From: Halococcaceae archaeon | Lineage (GTDB): Archaea; Halobacteriota; Halobacteria; Halobacteriales; Halalkalicoccaceae | Reading direction: 5' to 3' | Assembly (NCBI GenBank): GCA_007128515.1 | Contig: SKXI01000441.1 | Location: forward strand, 1-9,429 | DNA length: 9,429 nucleotides | Shown here: positions 1-6,147 of the stretch, one piece after another | How positions within the stretch are numbered: position 1 is the first letter of the stretch | Layout of the letters: every line of letters begins with the position of its first letter | Notes under the pieces: generated by a model | The model's database searches: none | What the model was told of the DNA's origin: nothing | What the model saw: only the letters and a program-made list of their open reading frames with translations | Program-made: the position numbers and the translations under genes

Positions 1-1
1 C

Positions 2-403
2 GGCACCCAGTTCGGGTTCGGGATCGTCGAGGTGAGCACGGCGGGCGGTGGGAGCGTCGAACTCCGGTTCGAAGACGTGAGCGAGCCCCAAGCCCTCCAG
101 TCGCTGATCAACGCACAGCTGAGGCGACGGGAAGGCGACCATCAGGCCACCGACGAGAAAGCCGCCGTCCTCGACGAGATCCTCCACGAACTGCGTTCGC
201 TTCGGAAAGCCATGGAGAACGCGAATCCGGAGTCGAAGGCGACCGAAGACGGCGACCAGCGGGGGCCCGACGAGACCCCTCCCGCGGCACCTGCCACACG
301 TACACGGGAGGCCGAGACCGATGGTGACGGCGGACCACCCACGGGTGAAACGGACGGCCCCGAGGATACCGACGAGCCGGATCGGACGGAGGCCGATGGC
401 TGA
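2..403 (+). CDS. PH-domain (bPH2, YdbS/YdbT-like) protein, 5' end outside window
   Basis: The frame is open from base 2, so the window cuts the gene and the GTG at 32 is internal. The visible part begins with GTQFGFGIVEVSTAGG and continues to ELRFEDVSEPQALQSLI. That is the C-terminal half of a bacterial-type pleckstrin-homology domain: the GT-x-FGFG strand, the STAGG turn and the closing helix. Proteins of this family normally carry two N-terminal membrane helices, which would lie outside the window. After the domain comes a short charged helix (about DEKAAVLDEILHELRSLRKAME), possibly a coiled coil, and then roughly 60 acidic, Pro/Gly/Thr-rich residues that look disordered. The stop overlaps the ATG of a second PH-domain gene at 396, so the two were probably translated together and may form a membrane complex. 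The biochemical role of these pairs is not established. Confidence 0.75.
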   Translation, partial: GTQFGFGIVEVSTAGGGSVELRFEDVSEPQALQSLINAQLRRREGDHQATDEKAAVLDEILHELRSLRKAMENANPESKATEDGDQRGPDETPPAAPATRTREAETDGDGGPPTGETDGPEDTDEPDRTEADG

Positions 404-970
404 ACCGGGGTGGCTCGTCCTGGCACCGGACGAAGAGGTCCTGTGGACCGACGGGCCACGGATCACGCCCACCATCTCGCTGGCTCTCTGTTCCACCCTC
501 GTGCTGGCGCTGCTCGCCTGGGTCGGATCCGGGGGCGACGGACGGGTACTCGTGCTGGTCCTGTTGGTGAGCCTTCCGCTGTCGGCGTGGTCCGTACTGC
601 GGGTCGTCCGTATCCGATGCGTCGTCCCGACCGTGCGTGCTACCGGAAGAGCGGGGTGCCCTCGCTGCGCGTACAGCGCGTCGCCCTCCGTCGGATACAG
701 GACACCTCGCTCCGGCGAGGGGTGACCGGGTCGCTGTTCGGCTACGGGACGATCCGTATCAACGTCGCGGGGGGCTGGGGGATCGGGTTCACGTCCATCG
801 ACGCTCCCAAAGCGGTCCAGTCCCTTCTCCGTGCACGGCTGGACGACACCGCACCGCTCCCCGGAACCCTCGACCAGTGGGTAGCGATCCGGGACGAACT
901 GCGGCGGCTCCGCACCGTCGTCGAACGGCACGAAGGAGGCGTTTTCGAGCGACAACGACCCGGAGACTGA
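396..970 (+). pseudogene. Second PH-domain membrane protein, interrupted by a -1 frameshift near 627
   Basis: The ATG at 396 overlaps the previous stop (401-403). The first frame reads MAEPGWLVLAPDEEVLWTDG, then two hydrophobic segments (about residues 27-45 and 51-70), which is the usual N-terminus of haloarchaeal PH-domain proteins. At about 627 the homology moves to the frame one base back. Frame one gives ...RCVV followed by unrelated residues, while the other frame continues DRACYRKSGVPSLRVQRV, GSLFGYGTIRINVAGG and IDAPKAVQSLLRAR to the TGA at 968-970. Restoring one base (GTC GTC nCC GAC) would recreate a VVTDRA-like strand, so a single-base deletion in the CCC run explains it. The family's usual NT before this strand also reads RI, so the gene may be decaying. 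A sequencing error is the main alternative; I see no slippery site for programmed shifting. Confidence 0.7.
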
Positions 971-1046
971 TCGATCGGGTCGTCCATCGACCATCGCCGA
1001 CCGCCGGGACCACAACAGCCATTCCGGCTCCCCGTAAGCGAGGGTC

Positions 1047-2315
1047 ATGAACGTCGACGAGGGGAGGCTCCGGGAGGACCTGCTCGCGAACGGAGCGTTC
1101 GGACGGGTCGAGACCGAGGCCGGCCACGGTCGGACGGTCCTGCTGGGGTCGGAGGCGGATCGGCGGGCGCGCGAGCGGTTCGTCTCGACGCTCCGATCGC
1201 TCGGTGCGACCGTCCGTGTCGATAGCGTCGGGAACGTCGCGGGTCGGTGGTCCCCCGAAGGGTGTGACGGCGAGCGCGCGGCGGTCGCCGCCGGCAGCCA
1301 CCTCGACTCCGTACCGGAGGGCGGGATCTTCGACGGGCCGCTCGGCGTCTACGCGGCGGTCGAGTCCGTCAGGGCGATCGCCGAGGCGGGACTCGTCCCC
1401 GAGCGTCCGATCGAGGTCGTCGCCTTCACCGAGGAGGAGGGCCAGCGCTTCAACGTCGGGCTGCTCGGCTCGTCGGTCGCGGTCGGGGACCGCTCGGTAT
1501 CTGAAGCGCTCGCGCTGACCGACGACGACGGGACGACCCTCGAGACGCACCTGGAGCGGATCGGGTTTCGAGGCGAGGGCCTCCTCGACGCGAGCGAGTG
1601 GGACTCGTGGCTCGAACTCCACATCGAGCAGGCGACCCAGCTGGAGCGGGCGGACGTGCCGGTCGGCGTGGTGAGTTCGATCACGGGGATCACGAACTGC
1701 GTCGTCGAGATCGACGGCGAGGCGAACCACGCGGGGGGGACGCGGATGAACGAGAGAACCGACGCGCTTGTCGCCGCAAGCGAGTTCGTCGAGAGCGTCG
1801 AGCGGATCGCCCGTGAGGTCTGTGCGACCGAGAGCGAGGCGGCGGTGGCGACGGTCGGCTCGCTCTCGGTCGAACCGAACGCGCGGAACGTCGTCCCCGG
1901 CTCCGTCCGACTCACGGTCGACGTTCGCGACGTCGAGCGGGAGGTGATGGACGAGATCGTCGGGCGCGCTCGGTCGGGGCTCGCGTCGATCGACCGGGCA
2001 CGCGGCACCGAGTCGACGCTCACCCGGTACCGGACCGTCGAACCGACCCCGATGAGCGAGCGGTGTCGCGAGGCGTTCACCGCCGCGGCCGACCGGCGGG
2101 GGGTCGACCACCTCGTCCTCCCGTCGGGGGGCGGCCACGACACGATGGCCGTCGCCTCGGTGACGGACGCCGGGCTGCTTTTCGTCCCGTCGGAGGGAGG
2201 GATCTCTCACTCACCCGCGGAGTGGACCGACTGGGCCGACTGCGCGAGAGCGACGCAGGTGCTCGCCGATACGATCGCGTCGCTGGCGGGCGCTGTTCCG
2301 GGCGAATCCGACTAA
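1047..2315 (+). CDS. M20-family Zn-dependent amidase, hydantoinase/carbamoylase type (N-carbamoyl-L-amino-acid hydrolase / allantoate amidohydrolase-like)
   Basis: This 422-residue protein matches the family's usual length of about 410-420. Members are cytosolic dimers that use two metal ions to hydrolyse N-carbamoyl amino acids, allantoate, ureidoglycine or related amides. Metal-ligand motifs are complete: GSHLDSVPEGGIFDGPLG (H85, D96), FTEEEGQRF (E130/E131), LELHIEQ (H192) and GISHSP (H388). The lid/dimerisation domain carries EANHAGGTRM (N227, H228), which binds substrate across the dimer, and VVPGSVRLTVDVRD. SGGGHDTM (H364, D365) is also typical. The ATG at 1047 is preceded by a weak GAGGG ribosome-binding sequence. 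No hydantoinase, allantoinase or transporter lies next to it, so the substrate cannot be assigned. An opposite-strand frame spanning most of the gene is a GC-rich shadow. Confidence 0.9.
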   Translation: MNVDEGRLREDLLANGAFGRVETEAGHGRTVLLGSEADRRARERFVSTLRSLGATVRVDSVGNVAGRWSPEGCDGERAAVAAGSHLDSVPEGGIFDGPLGVYAAVESVRAIAEAGLVPERPIEVVAFTEEEGQRFNVGLLGSSVAVGDRSVSEALALTDDDGTTLETHLERIGFRGEGLLDASEWDSWLELHIEQATQLERADVPVGVVSSITGITNCVVEIDGEANHAGGTRMNERTDALVAASEFVESVERIAREVCATESEAAVATVGSLSVEPNARNVVPGSVRLTVDVRDVEREVMDEIVGRARSGLASIDRARGTESTLTRYRTVEPTPMSERCREAFTAAADRRGVDHLVLPSGGGHDTMAVASVTDAGLLFVPSEGGISHSPAEWTDWADCARATQVLADTIASLAGAVPGESD

Positions 2316-2365
2316 GCGTCCCCTTCGCGTTCCCGGGCTCGGATCCGGTCCTAGAGGCCAGTTCC

Positions 2366-2382
2366 TCTCACCGAACGTGAGA
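2366..2382 (+). terminator. Small hairpin downstream of the amidase gene
   Basis: TCTCAC and GTGAGA form a perfect 6-bp stem around the loop CGAAC, 51 bases after the amidase stop, followed by AAACG rather than a T-run. It may help end or stabilise the amidase transcript. Archaeal terminators depend mainly on T-runs, so this is only a weak candidate. Confidence 0.2.
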
Positions 2383-2512
2383 AACGCCACCCATCGGCGG
2401 TCTCGAGTAGTCCTCGGGGTCCTGAGCCGTCATCGGGTCCGGCGAGCGGTCATCTGAAGCCCGTTCGAACGGCCCCTCCGCCCGTCGCTCGGGCGTCCGT
2501 TCGGCGCCGGAT

Positions 2513-2548
2513 TCACCTGTTGTGTCTCTGTTCGACCTTGTTCAGGTC
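2513..2548 (-). repeat. att-like direct repeat 1: displaced chorismate mutase 3' tail (DLNKVEQRHNR-stop)
   Basis: On the minus strand this encodes D-LNKVEQ-RHNR followed by TGA, matching the chorismate mutase C-terminus LNKVEQRESR except for the last residues. The 20-base core CTGTTCGACCTTGTTCAGGT (2528-2547, plus strand) is identical to that of the copy at 3811-3830. Upstream on the minus strand the frame reads TPVE and shows no chorismate mutase homology. As the outermost copy, it would be the earliest displaced tail under a serial-integration model. Confidence 0.6.
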
Positions 2549-2660
2549 CTCGACTGGTGTAACAGATTTCGTCTACTTCGCCGCTTTCTCTTTGAACCGT
2601 GGTGATTGACCTCAACGCGGCTCGCCAACGGATTCGATCGACTACTCGGAAGTTCTTGGT

Positions 2661-2678
2661 GTAGTACGCTCGTACTAC
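2661..2678 (+). promoter_or_regulatory. Perfect inverted repeat, probable autoregulatory operator of the RHH antitoxin gene
   Basis: GTAGTACG-CT-CGTACTAC is a perfect 8-bp inverted repeat ending five bases before the ATG at 2684. Ribbon-helix-helix antitoxins bind as dimers of dimers to palindromes overlapping their own promoter, so position and symmetry fit autorepression. No clear TATA box is visible further upstream. Confidence 0.6.
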
Positions 2679-2683
2679 AAGGT

Positions 2684-2956
2684 ATGGCTCAGTCCGACAC
2701 CGCCGCCGATGGGAATGATAAAAAGGTGAACCTCCGGCTTCCGAAGAATTTTCTCGCCGACTTGGACGAGCGGTGGCAGGGACAGGGATACAACTCGCGC
2801 TCGGAGTTCATGCGCGAAGCTCTGCGAGACGCAGTGTACGGAACGCGACTCTCGAAGCGGGCGCTCGAAGACCTGCTGGAGAGCGAACGGCAGTTCGACG
2901 AAGGTGAGACGGTGAGCGCAGAGGAGGCCCGCGAGCGGTTCGGTACGGATGAGTGA
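2684..2956 (+). CDS. Ribbon-helix-helix (CopG/RelB-like) antitoxin
   Basis: The 90-residue protein has a short acidic leader and then KKVNLRLPKNFLADLDERW and YNSRSEFMREALRDAVYG (residues 13-53). This is a ribbon-helix-helix DNA-binding domain: a beta strand, a first helix, and a second helix starting at the NSRSEF turn. The C-terminal half (LSKRALEDLLESERQFDEGE, then SAEEARERF) is the acidic, flexible type that wraps a RelE/ParE-fold toxin. The ATG at 2684 is chosen because the domain follows at once and the operator palindrome sits just upstream. Its stop overlaps the ATG of the broken relE-type gene, the normal antitoxin-toxin arrangement. The antitoxin looks intact although its partner is not, so it may now act as an orphan repressor or neutralise related toxins. 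Confidence 0.8.
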   Translation: MAQSDTAADGNDKKVNLRLPKNFLADLDERWQGQGYNSRSEFMREALRDAVYGTRLSKRALEDLLESERQFDEGETVSAEEARERFGTDE

Positions 2957-3227
2957 CGACGAGTGGACGTGAGAACTCTCCGAGCGAGCGGCAGACGCCA
3001 TCGGAGCACTCGACGCCGAGACGCAACAGCGAATCCTCGACAAGCTCGACGACGTGGTGTCAGACGAGTTCCGCGAGCCGCCGGACTTCGTCAAGCCGTT
3101 GACCGGCATAAAGCCGTGGCAGTCGTTGCGGCTCGGTGACTATCGGGCTATCGTGCGGTTCAAGCGCGAGAACAGAGTACTGCAGGTCGGTGCTGTTGGG
3201 CATCGGTCGTCCATCTACGACGAGTTT
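2949..3227 (+). pseudogene. RelE/ParE-superfamily toxin, inactivated by a premature TGA at codon 8
   Basis: The ATG at 2949 overlaps the antitoxin stop. The frame reads MSDDEWT, TGA (2970-2972), then ELSERAADAIGALDAETQQ, VKPLTGIKPWQSLRLGDYR and AIVRFKRENRVLQVGAVGHR, ending at SSIYDEF. That is a typical archaeal RelE-type mRNA interferase: N-terminal helices, the PLTG-x-x-PW-x-SLRLGDYR sheet and the V-x-x-VGHR-x-x-IY end. One G-to-A change (TGG to TGA) would explain the stop, because W is expected in WELSERA. The frame also lacks a stop after YDEF and runs on in frame into the ParB-like protein. Re-initiation at GTG 3054 would lose the first 35 or so residues. No mechanism for reading TGA as sense is apparent. 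I regard it as a dead toxin. Confidence 0.8.
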
Positions 3228-3311
3228 CCGAGGCAGTGCGGTGGGTTTCCGCTTGGTGGCGTACCAATCGTAAAAACGTTGGTCGAACAATGTGAAGGAC
3301 TGGGAGAGACG

Positions 3312-3701
3312 ATGCCATCTTCCGTACCGATCGACGAACCCTCTCCCAGCCAACTGTATATCGACGCCAGTCGGCTACGAAATGCGCTGGAGTGGTTCGA
3401 TTTTGACGACCCGACGTACGATCCAATTCCAGTTCTCCACATCGAGGATGAGTTCGTTCTGTCCGATGGTCACACACGGGCGTTCCTCGCTCACTTAGCG
3501 GGTGCCACTACGATTGAGATAGTTCCTGACCCTGGCCAACAGGAGTTGAATATTCCGCTATACCGAGAATGTGTGGATTGGTGCCGTAACGAGTCCGTCA
3601 CGCAGGTCGCCGACCTCGCCGGGCGCGTCGTAAGTCGGGACACGTTTCTTGAACAGTGGGTTGCTCGCTGTCAGGTTTCTCCACTCTACGACGAAGGGTA
3701 A
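3312..3701 (+). CDS. ParB/Srx-fold (ParB N-terminal-like) protein of unknown function
   Basis: From the ATG at 3312 the protein has 129 residues. It begins SPSQLYIDASRLRNALEWFDF, continues YDPIPVLHIEDEFVLSDGHTRAFLAHLAGA (residues 36-65), and ends LYRECVDWCRNESVTQVADL and RVVSRDTFLEQWVARC. The PIPV-x-x-I-x-x-x-x-V-L-x-DGHTRA pattern is the ParB/sulfiredoxin-like nucleotide-binding core, here stand-alone without a helix-turn-helix DNA-binding domain. The start follows the family pattern, in which SQLYI comes about ten residues in. The same frame is open upstream into the dead relE gene. A TAAAAA box lies at about 3271-3276, giving a plausible promoter of its own. It lies directly after a toxin-antitoxin remnant in the same repeat-bounded unit. 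Its substrate is unknown. Confidence 0.6.
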   Translation: MPSSVPIDEPSPSQLYIDASRLRNALEWFDFDDPTYDPIPVLHIEDEFVLSDGHTRAFLAHLAGATTIEIVPDPGQQELNIPLYRECVDWCRNESVTQVADLAGRVVSRDTFLEQWVARCQVSPLYDEG

Positions 3702-3795
3702 TCTGTATTCCCGGCTTCTCTCGGACGTGTCTTGACTACGATCGCCACATACTACCAGACAGGGTTCAGAAATCCAGCCGTAGATGTGTTATATG

Positions 3796-3843
3796 TTACC
3801 GACTCTCGCGCTGTTCGACCTTGTTCAGGTAGCTGAAATCCAT
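3796..3843 (-). repeat. att-like direct repeat 2: displaced chorismate mutase 3' tail (DFSYLNKVEQRESR-stop)
   Basis: On the minus strand an ATG at 3843 opens MDFSYLNKVEQRESR and then TAA. The last ten residues equal the chorismate mutase C-terminus exactly, but the codons differ: AAG for AAA, GTC for GTG, GAA for GAG, CGC for CGG, AGT for AGC, CGG for AGG, and TAA for TAG. The upstream DFS flank is not from chorismate mutase but is shared with repeat 3. The core 3811-3830 is identical to that of repeat 1. Confidence 0.65.
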
Positions 3844-3857
3844 AATGGATTCTCGTG

Positions 3858-3874
3858 AAAATAGGGGGTATTTT
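3858..3874 (+). promoter_or_regulatory. AT-rich inverted repeat AAAATA-GGGGG-TATTTT
   Basis: Perfect 6-bp arms flank a run of five G, about 50 bases upstream of the TATATAA box of the regulator region and 15 bases beyond tail repeat 2. It could be an operator for the downstream winged-helix regulator, or a border feature of the inserted unit. Nothing in the sequence decides between these. Confidence 0.3.
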
Positions 3875-3923
3875 ATCTTCAAAGGTGAGGATATCTGCCG
3901 TCAGAGCCCTCAAAACGCAACCA

Positions 3924-3930
3924 TATATAA
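3924..3930 (+). promoter_or_regulatory. TATA box upstream of the winged-helix regulator
   Basis: TATATAA preceded by CCA and followed by AGAAGCG is the best archaeal TATA-like element in the window. Transcription would be expected to start near 3950-3956, which leaves a leader of about 130 bases if translation begins at 4087. That is unusual for haloarchaea, where transcripts are often leaderless. Confidence 0.5.
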
Positions 3931-4086
3931 AGAAGCGACAATCTCCAATATGAGGTCTTGTTGAAATACTTAATCGGTGATGGGTTTCAGGGGCCTTGCT
4001 ACATACACACCGCAGATTTAGCAGCCTGTTGCTCACGACCACCAGACCGGCGAACAAACAAAATGCCGCGCGCTCTTTGTGATTGT

Positions 4087-4941
4087 ATGAAAACTGACGA
4101 GGTATCCGCCGACCCCGAGCGGGCTTTCTGGCTCCTTAGCGATGAGACCCGCATAGCCATCCTCAGAGCGCTGTGGGAAGTCTCGAACGACCCCCTCTCC
4201 TTTACCGAACTTCGAGAACGCGTGGGCAATCCCAATAGTGGGCAGTTCAACTATCACCTCGGCAAACTCAGGGAACACTTCGTCTCGAAGGGTGAGGCCG
4301 GATACACACTCACTCAGGCGGGTCGTGAAGTCGTCAGAGCGGTTCTCGCTGGCTCACTCACCGACCAACCATATATGGACGCAGAGCCCATCGACAGTCA
4401 CTGCCCAGACTGTGGGGCCCCACTCATCGTCAGGTACGACGAGTATGGTATCGTCGAATGTTCAGAGTGTGAAAATACGGTGATGTGGAACGAGTTCCCA
4501 CCAGCCGCGCTCGCTGGGCGCCGACCGGAGGAGGTGGCGGAGGCCTTCGATAAGTGGACTCGCAACCGGTTTCACCTCGCTATGGATGGCATCTGTCCGA
4601 ACTGTGCCTGTGAGATGGCGGTCGAAAGTTTTGACCATCCGGAAGAGGGAGGCCCCGCAACCAATCACCGCTGTCGGAACTGCAAATACGAGGCACGAGT
4701 GCCCTTGTTCGGCCACGTGATTCGCCATCCGGCAGTCGTCTCGTTCTTTTATCAATACGGTATCGACATCGTCAACCTGCCCTACTGGGAACTCCGGACG
4801 CTCGCACGTGACTTCGACGAGATCGTGCTCACCGACGCCCCATGGGCTGCCAGCGTCACAGTTACTGCCGACGATGCGTGTCTCCGGCTTACCCTCAACG
4901 AGCGACTGGAGATTACGAATGTGGAAACATCAGTAGACTAA
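4087..4941 (+). CDS. Winged-helix (ArsR-like) transcriptional regulator with two zinc ribbons (DUF7351-like)
   Basis: From the ATG at 4087 the protein has 284 residues. Residues 8-90 form a winged helix-turn-helix: AFWLLSDETRIAILRALWE, the recognition segment SFTELRERVGNPNSGQFNYHLGKL, the wing FVSKGEAGYTLT, and a closing helix AGREVVRAVLAG. Two CxxC pairs follow, C106/C109 with C125/C128 and C170/C173 with C196/C199, consistent with two zinc ribbons. The C-terminal part (HVIRHPAVVSFFYQYGIDI to the end) is probably a ligand-binding domain. This architecture matches the haloarchaeal regulators annotated as DUF7347/DUF7351; I name the family from memory of the pattern. An alternative start at 4063 adds MPRALCDC. 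The downstream SRPBCC and membrane-protein genes run in the same direction and are plausible targets. Confidence 0.75.
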   Translation: MKTDEVSADPERAFWLLSDETRIAILRALWEVSNDPLSFTELRERVGNPNSGQFNYHLGKLREHFVSKGEAGYTLTQAGREVVRAVLAGSLTDQPYMDAEPIDSHCPDCGAPLIVRYDEYGIVECSECENTVMWNEFPPAALAGRRPEEVAEAFDKWTRNRFHLAMDGICPNCACEMAVESFDHPEEGGPATNHRCRNCKYEARVPLFGHVIRHPAVVSFFYQYGIDIVNLPYWELRTLARDFDEIVLTDAPWAASVTVTADDACLRLTLNERLEITNVETSVD

Positions 4942-5010
4942 CCAAACGGGCATTCGGCAAGGCCGCTTACAAAAATTTCATTCTGCAATCACTTATCCTC
5001 TCATGCGGCC

Positions 5011-5017
5011 CTTATAA
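5011..5017 (+). promoter_or_regulatory. Possible TATA-like box upstream of the SRPBCC gene
   Basis: CTTATAA lies 17 bases before the ATG at 5034, which is slightly close for a leaderless transcript. ACTTATCC at 4991-4998 and TTACAAAAATTT near 4968 are other candidates in this AT-rich 92-base gap. The gene therefore probably has its own promoter rather than depending on the regulator transcript. Confidence 0.3.
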
Positions 5018-5033
5018 CAGTGAGGAAACTCAA

Positions 5034-5558
5034 ATGACATCAATAACGTCACAGCGCTTGTTCGACGCGCCAGCTGACATCGTCTGGGCAGTCATGACGG
5101 ACTTGGGCGTGTACGCGGCGGTCGCACCGAACCTATCGTCGGCAGTAGTACTGCACGGCGAAGGCGAGGGTATGATCCGGAAATGTGTAGACACCAAGGG
5201 TAACGCGTGGACGGAGCTGTGCCACTACTGGGAAGCGGGTCAGGGGTCGGCAGTTGCCGTAGACGTCGAAACCAGCGAATTTCACCGGTCGTTCTTCACC
5301 CGATTCGAGGGGCGGTGGGAACTTACAGAACGCGATGATGGCGTGCTGGTCACGATGGCATTCGATTTCGATACGAAGTACGGCCCGTTCGGGGCATTGC
5401 TGGAGCGATATTTCCAGTACAAGGCGATCCCCCTGATCGAGGACATCTTCGACGGGTGGAGCGCGGAAATCGAAACGCGACTGGCCAAGAGTGAACGCCC
5501 AGACGAGTCGATGGCGTTATCGGAGCCCGAGACGCGCGCGAATCAGATCTATCGCTGA
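5034..5558 (+). CDS. SRPBCC-fold (START-like / polyketide cyclase-type) protein
   Basis: From the ATG at 5034 the protein has 174 residues. It starts SITSQRLFDAPADIVWAVMTDLGVYAAVAPNLSSAVVLHGEG, the first strand and helix pair typical of SRPBCC proteins: x-x-DAPAD-x-VW-x-V-x-TD, then a position-of-equilibrium phrase ending in APN. The middle contains FFTRFEGRWELTERDDGVLVTMAFDFDTKYG. The closing amphipathic helix is LIEDIFDGWSAEIETRLAKS. This fold makes a deep hydrophobic pocket for lipids, aromatics or polyketides, and no catalytic residue set can be assigned. It sits between a winged-helix regulator and a small membrane protein, all on the plus strand. The start is preferred because the domain begins at once; the upstream open frame lies inside the regulator gene. 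Confidence 0.75.
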   Translation: MTSITSQRLFDAPADIVWAVMTDLGVYAAVAPNLSSAVVLHGEGEGMIRKCVDTKGNAWTELCHYWEAGQGSAVAVDVETSEFHRSFFTRFEGRWELTERDDGVLVTMAFDFDTKYGPFGALLERYFQYKAIPLIEDIFDGWSAEIETRLAKSERPDESMALSEPETRANQIYR

Positions 5559-5604
5559 GCAGTGGCCTCTGGCCTCAAACGAACACAACACAACGTTACA
5601 CACT

Positions 5605-6027
5605 ATGCACGAACAATCTACAACGCAGCGGATGCTCGAACCGAAAACTGCTGGCTCCCTAGCACTCTGGGGGCTCTGTGTCTTGCTCGTGGTTGCCATC
5701 TCAGCGCGGTTGGTCGGTCACATTCTGCTATCGCCGACGAACCCATTGTTAGTCACCGGCGCATTCGTTTCAGCGATTCCACTAATGGTAATTGTCACCT
5801 ATCCCGTGTACCACTGGTTCGGGATTCCTCACGCCCTGCGTGGGTCGGCTGCCGCACTGATGTCGGTGCCGGGGCTATTTCTCGACGTACTTTTGATCCT
5901 CTTCGCTGAGAGTATCTTCCCGGCGATGGGACAAGGCGTAGTTATCAATTTCGCAGCGCTGCTACTATTCGGATACGCCATTGTCCTCCTGACGGGTTTC
6001 ATCCCAAGTGGTCGGGCTTCAGCGTGA
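5605..6027 (+). CDS. DUF5367-like four-helix membrane protein
   Basis: The protein has 140 residues from the ATG at 5605. Four hydrophobic segments are visible at about residues 17-40, 46-68, 80-102 and 110-132, joined by short loops. The features VTYPVYHWFG, SVPGLFLDVLLILFAESIFPAMG and LLFGYAIVLLTGFIPSG match the DUF5367 pattern, in which a PGM/L-LLD helix is followed by a Y-A-x-VLLTG-x-IP end. The function of this family is unknown. It lies 46 bases after the SRPBCC gene with no clear promoter, so the two may be co-transcribed. Its last codons overlap, in another frame, the beginning of a truncated MazF-like reading frame, so its C-terminus sits on a recombination junction. The protein nevertheless looks full length. 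Confidence 0.65.
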   Translation: MHEQSTTQRMLEPKTAGSLALWGLCVLLVVAISARLVGHILLSPTNPLLVTGAFVSAIPLMVIVTYPVYHWFGIPHALRGSAAALMSVPGLFLDVLLILFAESIFPAMGQGVVINFAALLLFGYAIVLLTGFIPSGRASA

Positions 6028-6139
6028 GGTGATCTTTCGGACGGTTTCAATCGAGCATCGCATTAAACGCGATATTGGTTCCGTCTCGGATGCTCGTATG
6101 GAGGAGGTTGACGCCGCGCTGAAATACAGCCTCGGTCTA
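6008..6139 (+). pseudogene. C-terminal fragment of a PemK/MazF-type toxin
   Basis: This frame reads GLQREVIFRTVSIEHRIKRDIG then SVSDARMEEVDAALKYSLGL. That is the end of PemK/MazF-family mRNA interferases: the V-I-R-T strand, the KxIGxVSDxxMxEVDxAL helix and a hydrophobic SLGL end. The N-terminal two thirds, including the beta-barrel and the conserved N-terminal GDI/V-Arg region, are absent, because the sequence before about 6015 is the end of the DUF5367-like gene. No MazE-type antitoxin is present. The frame reads on past SLGL through the tail repeat to a TAG at 6200-6202, so the native stop is also lost or altered. It is almost certainly non-functional. Confidence 0.7.
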
Positions 6140-6147
6140 TCGGAACT

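Larger units (their letters stand above)
2316..2683. other. Gene-free stretch: core-island junction with a chorismate mutase tail repeat
   Basis: No convincing gene is seen here. The stretch holds a small hairpin just after the amidase gene, a 21-codon minus-strand frame (2368-2433) with no recognisable homology, the outermost copy of the chorismate mutase 3'-tail repeat (2513-2548), and the operator-like palindrome of the following antitoxin gene (2661-2678). Up to about 2520 the composition resembles the GC-rich core. Beyond that point it becomes more A/T-rich, which is compatible with an island boundary at the repeat. Confidence 0.5.
3702..4086. other. Gene-free stretch with tail repeat, inverted repeat and TATA box
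   Basis: No gene is supported here. The stretch contains a partial GTTCAG-AAATCCA match (3764-3776) to the flank of the tail repeats, tail repeat 2 (3796-3843), an AT-rich inverted repeat (3858-3874) and a strong TATATAA box (3924-3930). About 130 bases of leader-like sequence then run to the regulator start at 4087. The frame of the regulator is open upstream to 3958, but those residues (Cys/Arg-rich, no homology seen) do not look coding. Confidence 0.5.

Noticed and set aside
789..2210. Long open frame on the minus strand across the amidase gene
   Set aside because: It is a GC-rich codon-position shadow of a clear enzyme gene. Its translation is Arg/Asp-repetitive with no domain pattern.
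2368..2433. Minus-strand 21-codon frame starting MTAQDPEDYSRPPMGG
   Set aside because: It has a plausible haloarchaeal-looking N-terminus and may be the stub of a lost gene. It is too short and unrecognised to call, and it contains the hairpin at 2366-2382.
2970..2972. In-frame TGA as selenocysteine or a recoded tryptophan codon
   Set aside because: No selenocysteine-type context is visible, haloarchaea use the standard code, and other genes here end in TGA. A nonsense mutation is simpler.
3958..4086. Upstream extension of the regulator frame
   Set aside because: The extra residues are Cys/Arg-rich and unlike the family. The winged helix starts right after the ATG at 4087.
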